This document shows positions 59,630-64,000 of a stretch of 64,000 nt of DNA, piece by piece (position 1 is the first letter of the stretch; every line of letters begins with the position of its first letter). Source of the stretch: Betaproteobacteria bacterium (GTDB lineage Bacteria > Pseudomonadota > Gammaproteobacteria > Burkholderiales > Burkholderiaceae_C); contig JANYKR010000027.1 in NCBI GenBank assembly GCA_025358155.1, forward strand, positions 1 to 64,000, in the 5' to 3' direction. The notes under the pieces were generated by a model. It made no database searches, was not told the origin of the DNA, and saw only the letters and a list, made by a program, of their open reading frames with translations. Both the position numbers and the translations under genes were made by a program.

Positions 59630-60226
59630 ATGAGCTCAACCTTCAACCTCAGTTTCGAGCCGTCCCAGGACAAGGGCGCGTTGCGCCGCCAATTGCAGGC
59701 CGAACGCCTGGCCATGCTGGACCGGCACCAGCGCGCGGTGCACTTGCAGCAGGTGCTGCGGGTCTGGCTGGTGGGGCGCGAGGACAGCACGGTCGGCGCC
59801 TACTGGCCGATCAAGGGCGAATTCGACGCGCTGCCCGCGCTGTACCGCTGGAGCGAAGCCGAAGACCGGCGCCGCATCGGCCTGCCGGTGATCAACCGCG
59901 ACACAAAGCAACTGCGCTTTCATGTCTGGTACCCGGGTTGCCCGATGGAGGAAGACGCCTACGGCATCCCCAAGCCCAAGGACACCGAGGCGTTTGAGCC
60001 CTCGCTGCTGCTGGTGCCCTGCGTGGGCTACGGTCCTGACGGCACCCGGCTGGGCTACGGCGGCGGTTTTTATGACCGCACGCTGGCCGCGCTGACGCCG
60101 CGCCCGTACACCGTGGGTGTGGGATACGCCCACGGCTACATCCCCTGGCTGAAGGCCGAGCCGCACGATGTGCCGCTCGACGCCATCCTCAACGAGGACG
60201 GAGTGGTCTGGCAGCGGCCGGACTGA
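59630..60226 (+). CDS. 5-formyltetrahydrofolate cyclo-ligase
   Basis: The enzyme turns 5-formyl-THF into 5,10-methenyl-THF with ATP. The 198 residues contain VGAYWPIKGEFDA near 55, LLLVPCVGYGPDGTRLGYGGGFYDRTLA near 125 (the diagnostic GYGGGFYDR block) and a basic N-terminus DKGALRRQLQAER. In enterobacteria this gene (ygfA) follows 6S RNA; I see no 6S RNA in the short gap here. Confidence 0.93.
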   Translation: MSSTFNLSFEPSQDKGALRRQLQAERLAMLDRHQRAVHLQQVLRVWLVGREDSTVGAYWPIKGEFDALPALYRWSEAEDRRRIGLPVINRDTKQLRFHVWYPGCPMEEDAYGIPKPKDTEAFEPSLLLVPCVGYGPDGTRLGYGGGFYDRTLAALTPRPYTVGVGYAHGYIPWLKAEPHDVPLDAILNEDGVVWQRPD

Positions 60227-60272
60227 GCTGGCCGCAGCCCGTTGATCGGGGCGGCCAGGTTTCATTGCCGGC

Positions 60273-61154
60273 TCACCGTGCTGGCAGGTTGAACTGGTAG
60301 GCGATGGCCTTGAGCTCGCCGATGAAGTAGGGCCGCTGTCCTTCCGGCCGGATCCAGGCGGCCTCACCGTGGGTCGGCACCAGCATGCCGCTGCGCCATT
60401 GGTAATTGGCAACGCTGCAATCCCAGGGCAGCATGACGCTGTCCTGGCCCACCCCGGCGCCCCTGGAGTCGGCATGCACCGAGCTGATCAGCCCGGCCTC
60501 GTCGAAGCGGAACAACAAGCTCAGGCTGATCTGGCCGTCGACCAGCGTGGCCCGGGCGGATCGGTCGTCCACCGCCTGCCAGTGCACGCCCTGGCTGGGC
60601 AGCAGCGCGGTCGGGTACCAGGGCATCTCGGCAAAGTAGCGCATCAACTCCCCCCGGGCGATCTCCCCGGCGCCTTGCACCTGTGCCACCGTGAACAGCC
60701 CCAGCATCGCTGCATGCAGCGTGCCCACACCGGCGATGTAGCTGTCGTGAACCCGCACGGCCAGGCCCGGCAGCATCTGCACCCGGCCGTTCCACAAGAA
60801 GCCCGGGCGGTGGGTCACGGCGCGCTGCGTCGAGGAGAACGGCTTCCACTGCTCACCCCCGGTGGCCGACAGGTTGAAGCGGCCGGTGAACTCGAAACTG
60901 GCCGAGGAAATCAAGGCCTGACCGTCTTTCAGCACCGCGCGGAAGTAGCGCTGCACTGGCGCGGGCAGACCGTCGAGCTCGCGGGCGTCATAAACCTTGT
61001 TGGTGCCCGCAGGCGCCGGCACCCGGGCGGCTTCGAGCCGCGCCATTTGCGCCAGGGTTGCGTCGGCCCAGCGGGCCTTGCCAAAGGCAAGCAGCCCGAT
61101 GCCGGCGGCCATCGCCAGCACCAGGCCTGATGCTGTCCAACCCAATGCGTCCAT
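60273..61154 (-). CDS. DUF6544/DUF6920-like membrane-anchored protein
   Basis: The 293 residues have one N-terminal helix (about 5-25), then a soluble domain with LPAPVQRYFRAVL near 60, FEFTGRFNL, RPGFLWNGRVQMLPGLAVRVHDSYIAGVG near 110 and ELMRYFAEMPWYPTALLP near 165. It ends with a proline-rich lipocalin-like barrel section. This pattern is that of an uncharacterised family I would place with DUF6544/DUF6920. Function unknown. AAGGA about ten bases before the ATG at 61154 fits the start. Confidence 0.65.
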   Translation of the reverse strand: MDALGWTASGLVLAMAAGIGLLAFGKARWADATLAQMARLEAARVPAPAGTNKVYDARELDGLPAPVQRYFRAVLKDGQALISSASFEFTGRFNLSATGGEQWKPFSSTQRAVTHRPGFLWNGRVQMLPGLAVRVHDSYIAGVGTLHAAMLGLFTVAQVQGAGEIARGELMRYFAEMPWYPTALLPSQGVHWQAVDDRSARATLVDGQISLSLLFRFDEAGLISSVHADSRGAGVGQDSVMLPWDCSVANYQWRSGMLVPTHGEAAWIRPEGQRPYFIGELKAIAYQFNLPAR

Positions 61155-61381
61155 GCTGATGACATCCTTGGTGACGCCGGTTGGCGGAGAACTGTCGGCA
61201 CCCATCCGGGCGGTGCTGCGCAAACCGCACCAGTTCGGGACAATGGTGCTTGAACGCATTCACACAGCCAAATGATCAGTGTCCTTCGTCCACGCTGCCT
61301 CGGACCTGCGGCACGTCAAGAAAACCCCGGCTTGGCAAGCTGCCCACACTGCACCGCCCACCCCCGCACAAGAAAGTCATC

Positions 61382-62455
61382 ATGAAGACCTACACCATCG
61401 CCACCATCCCCGGTGACGGCATCGGCAAAGAGGTGGTGCCTGCCGGCCAGCAGGTGCTGGAGGCGCTCGCCAGTTCGAGCGGCAGTTTCAGGTTCGAGTT
61501 CGAGAACTTTGACTGGGGCGGCGACCATTACCGAGCCCACGGCCTGATGATGCCGGCCGACGGCCTGGACGCGTTGCGCCGCAAGGACGCGATCCTGTTT
61601 GGCTCGGCGGGCGACCCGGACATCCCCGACCACATCACCCTTTGGGGCCTGCGGCTCAAGATCTGCCAGGGGTTCGATCAGTACGCCAACGTGCGGCCCA
61701 CCCGCATCCTGCCCGGCATTGACGGCCCGCTCAAACGCTGCGGTCCCGATGACCTGAACTGGGTGATCGTGCGGGAGAACTCCGAGGGCGAATACTCGGG
61801 CGTCGGCGGCCGGGTGCACCAGGGCCACCCGATCGAGGCGGCCACCGACGTGTCGATCATGACCCGGGCCGGTGTGGAGCGCATCATGCGTTTTGCGTTC
61901 AAGCTGGCGGCGTCGCGGCCGCGCAAGCTGCTGACGGTCGTCACCAAGAGCAACGCCCAGCGCCATGCGATGGTGATGTGGGACGAGATTGCGCTGCAGG
62001 TCTCGAAAGAGTTCCCGGACGTGACCTGGGACAAGGAACTGGTGGACGCCGCTACCGCGCGCATGGTCAACCGGCCCGCCACGCTCGACACCCTGGTCGC
62101 CACCAACTTGCATGCCGACATCCTGAGTGACCTGGCCGCCGCGCTGGCCGGCAGCCTGGGCATTGCGCCCACCGGCAACATCGATCCCGAGCGCCGCTAC
62201 CCCTCGATGTTCGAGCCGATCCACGGCTCGGCCTTCGACATCATGGGCCAGGGCCTGGCCAATCCGGTTGGCACCTTCTGGTCGGTGGTGATGCTGCTGG
62301 AGCACCTGGGTGAGCCCGAGGCGGCCGCTCGGGTGATGCAGGCCATCGAGCGGGTGACCGCCAACCCGGCGCTGCACACCCGCGACCTGGGCGGCCCGGC
62401 GACCACCGTGCAGGTGACTGAAGCGGTCTGCGCGCTGCTCGCGGCAAACCCGTAA
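61382..62455 (+). CDS. Tartrate dehydrogenase/decarboxylase-type isocitrate/isopropylmalate dehydrogenase family enzyme
   Basis: The 357 residues belong to the beta-decarboxylating dehydrogenases: ATIPGDGIGKEVV near 7, KRCGPDDLNWVIVRENSEGEYSGVGG near 117, VVTKSNAQRHAMVMWDE near 185, DAATARMVNRPATLDTLVATNLHADILSD near 222 and FEPIHGSAFDIMGQG near 280. The WGLRLKICQGFDQYANVRP loop is that of tartrate dehydrogenase/D-malate dehydrogenase rather than LeuB or Icd. It probably oxidises tartrate or D-malate with NAD; substrate not proven. The NADP isocitrate dehydrogenase gene follows after 296 bases. Confidence 0.85.
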   Translation: MKTYTIATIPGDGIGKEVVPAGQQVLEALASSSGSFRFEFENFDWGGDHYRAHGLMMPADGLDALRRKDAILFGSAGDPDIPDHITLWGLRLKICQGFDQYANVRPTRILPGIDGPLKRCGPDDLNWVIVRENSEGEYSGVGGRVHQGHPIEAATDVSIMTRAGVERIMRFAFKLAASRPRKLLTVVTKSNAQRHAMVMWDEIALQVSKEFPDVTWDKELVDAATARMVNRPATLDTLVATNLHADILSDLAAALAGSLGIAPTGNIDPERRYPSMFEPIHGSAFDIMGQGLANPVGTFWSVVMLLEHLGEPEAAARVMQAIERVTANPALHTRDLGGPATTVQVTEAVCALLAANP

Positions 62456-62665
62456 CGCCAAGCGGCCTGAAGCATGACCCGGCAGACGGGCCCAGGCAGG
62501 AATGGCCATGAAGACACGCCCGGGCCGGCACGCCCAAGCGCCCCAGCTTCTGCGGCCAAGCGGCTGATCGATTGAACCTGGCGGTCAGCCAGCGGTGAGG
62601 TTCGCGGCGCACAGTGTTGGCGCGGCGGCATACTCCGCCAGAGCGGACTTGCAGCACAGGCTACG

Positions 62666-62688
62666 CACCACCGCCACACGGTGGTGCA
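62666..62688 (+). promoter_or_regulatory. Perfect hairpin upstream of the isocitrate dehydrogenase gene
   Basis: GCACCACCG and CGGTGGTGC form a perfect 9-bp stem with a five-base loop in the 296-base gap between the two dehydrogenases. There is no T tract after it, so it is more likely an operator or leader element than a terminator. No other gene is seen in the gap. Confidence 0.35.
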
Positions 62689-62751
62689 CCGGCCCGAGCT
62701 GCGGGCACCAGACCCTCCCCTGTGAAACCCTCACATTTCAGGACCTTCACG

Positions 62752-64000
62752 ATGAGCACGCAACAGCCGACCATCATTTACACCCTCACCGACGAGGCGC
62801 CAGCGCTGGCGACCCATGCCTTTTTGCCGATCGTGCGTGCCTTCACCGCGCCGGCCGGCATCCGCGTCACCACCGCCGACATCTCGGTGGCGAGTCGCAT
62901 CCTGGGTGAGTTTCCCGAGTTCCTGACCGAGGCGCAGCGGGTGCCCAACACGCTGGCCGACCTGGGCAAGAAGACGCTGCTGCCCGACACCAACATCATC
63001 AAGCTGCCCAACATCAGCGCGTCGCAAAACCAGCTGGTGTCGGCGATCCGTGAGCTGCATGCCAAGGGCTTTGCGCTGCCCGACTTTCCGGAGGCGCCGC
63101 AGGACGATGCGCAAAAGGCGATCCGTCAGCGCTACAACAAATGCATGGGCAGTGCGGTGAACCCGGTGCTGCGCGAGGGCAACTCGGACCGCCGCGCGCC
63201 CAAGGCGGTCAAGGAGTACGCCCGCAAGAACCCGCACAGCATGGCCGAGTGGAGCCAGGCCTCCCAGAGCCACGTCTCGCACATGCACAGCGGCGATTTT
63301 TACCACGGTGAAAAATCGATCACGCTGGACCGTGCCCGCGATGTCAAGATGGAGCTGATCACCCGGAGCGGCGCCACCATCCTGCTCAAGCCCAAGGTCT
63401 CGCTGCTGGACCGCGAGGTCATCGACAGCATGTTCATGAGCAAGAAGGCGCTGTACGAGTTCTACGAGCAAGAAATCGAGGACGCACGCAAGACCGGCGT
63501 GATGTTCTCGCTGCACGTCAAGGCTACGATGATGAAGGTCTCGCACCCGATCGTGTTCGGCCACTGCGTCAAGATCTTCTACAAGGACGCGTTCGAGAAG
63601 CACGCCAAGTTGTTTGACGAGTTGGGCGTCAACGTCAACAACGGCATGGCCAACCTCTACGAAAAGATCGCCGCGCTGCCGCAAAGCAAGCAAGACGAGA
63701 TCAAGCGCGACCTGCACGCTTGCCACGAGCACCGGCCCGAGCTGGCGATGGTGGACTCGGCCAAGGGCATCACCAACTTTCACTCGCCCAACGATGTGAT
63801 CGTCGATGCGTCGATGCCGGCCATGATACGGATTGGCGGCAAGATGTGGGGCCCGGACGGCCGCCCGAAGGACACCAAGGCGGTGATCCCCGAAAGCACG
63901 TTCGCCCGGATCTATCAGGAGGTGATCAACTTCTGCAAAACCAACGGCAACTTCGATCCGGTGACCATGGGCACAGTGCCGAACGTTGGCCTGATGGCCC
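62752..64000 (+). CDS. Monomeric NADP-dependent isocitrate dehydrogenase, N-terminal part
   Basis: The enzyme makes 2-oxoglutarate from isocitrate with NADP in the citric acid cycle. The frame is open to the window end (416 codons seen; the monomeric enzyme is about 740). Family features are [58 protein letters not shown] near 131 and [20 protein letters not shown] near 262. The 80-kDa monomeric type differs from the dimeric Icd. AGGA is 8 bases before the ATG at 62752. Confidence 0.95.
   Translation, partial: MSTQQPTIIYTLTDEAPALATHAFLPIVRAFTAPAGIRVTTADISVASRILGEFPEFLTEAQRVPNTLADLGKKTLLPDTNIIKLPNISASQNQLVSAIRELHAKGFALPDFPEAPQDDAQKAIRQRYNKCMGSAVNPVLREGNSDRRAPKAVKEYARKNPHSMAEWSQASQSHVSHMHSGDFYHGEKSITLDRARDVKMELITRSGATILLKPKVSLLDREVIDSMFMSKKALYEFYEQEIEDARKTGVMFSLHVKATMMKVSHPIVFGHCVKIFYKDAFEKHAKLFDELGVNVNNGMANLYEKIAALPQSKQDEIKRDLHACHEHRPELAMVDSAKGITNFHSPNDVIVDASMPAMIRIGGKMWGPDGRPKDTKAVIPESTFARIYQEVINFCKTNGNFDPVTMGTVPNVGLMA

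Overview
The window is GC-rich, densely packed chromosomal DNA from a betaproteobacterium, most likely of the Burkholderiales (Leptothrix/Rubrivivax/Comamonadaceae-like). The evidence is the set of gene neighbourhoods (ffh with a CcsA-like protein and a PP0621-family protein, pyk/fba/purC, smg-dprA-LysM facing def-fmt-htpX, yajC-secD-secF, slt-NAD-epimerase-cca), Burkholderiales-typical families (DUF1631, DUF6279, an Ala/Lys-rich histone-like protein) and two PEP-CTERM proteins. Genus is an inference; no rRNA is present.

Layout. 1-680: the start of a tyrosine integrase reading off the left edge, a terminator and a tRNA-Met (CAU). This is the edge of an integrated element lying to the left. 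743-6894: ftsY, a CAP-domain protein with a 12-bp repeat array, a PEP-CTERM protein, ffh, a CcsA-like membrane protein and a PP0621 protein. 6914-20575: rimI, a family-4 uracil-DNA glycosylase, glmU, a lipoprotein, then central carbon genes (pgk, maeB, pyk, fba) and purC. A PEP-CTERM ice-binding-like protein and a GHKL/STAS switch protein sit between pyk and fba. 20599-31112: an AT-richer orphan gene, the histone-like gene, nrdA-nrdB with twin NrdR boxes and a long leader, and ampD-pilR-pilS. 31112-36951: tsaB, an SGNH lipoprotein, sua5, purK, purE and a thioredoxin-TPR chaperone. 37076-43175: the Sec accessory operon and a DUF1631 protein. 43222-49479: smg, dprA, a LysM protein, a def gene with an in-frame amber codon, fmt, htpX and a small lipoprotein. 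49575-64000: a DUF4136 lipoprotein, ttcA-folB-pteridine-reductase-like SDR, a MidA-like methyltransferase, cca, an epimerase, slt, a GST, a tfoX remnant, 5-FTHF cyclo-ligase, a DUF6544-like protein, a tartrate-dehydrogenase-type enzyme and the first 416 codons of monomeric NADP isocitrate dehydrogenase.

How it works together: most genes are housekeeping (co-translational targeting by FtsY/Ffh, Sec accessory proteins, lower glycolysis, purine synthesis, deoxynucleotide synthesis, tRNA modification and 3'-end maturation, cell-wall recycling). The unusual content is structural. Two genes are interrupted by TAG codons (def and a tfoX remnant). Conserved neighbour pairs are split in a way that suggests rearrangement (tsaB|rimI, PP0621|pilS, purC|purE). 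The PilR-like regulator has GASTGA where sigma-54 activators have GAFTGA. A small accessory cassette sits between pyk and fba, and several short tandem-repeat arrays are scattered through the window. I saw no CRISPR array, transposase or obvious new defence system.
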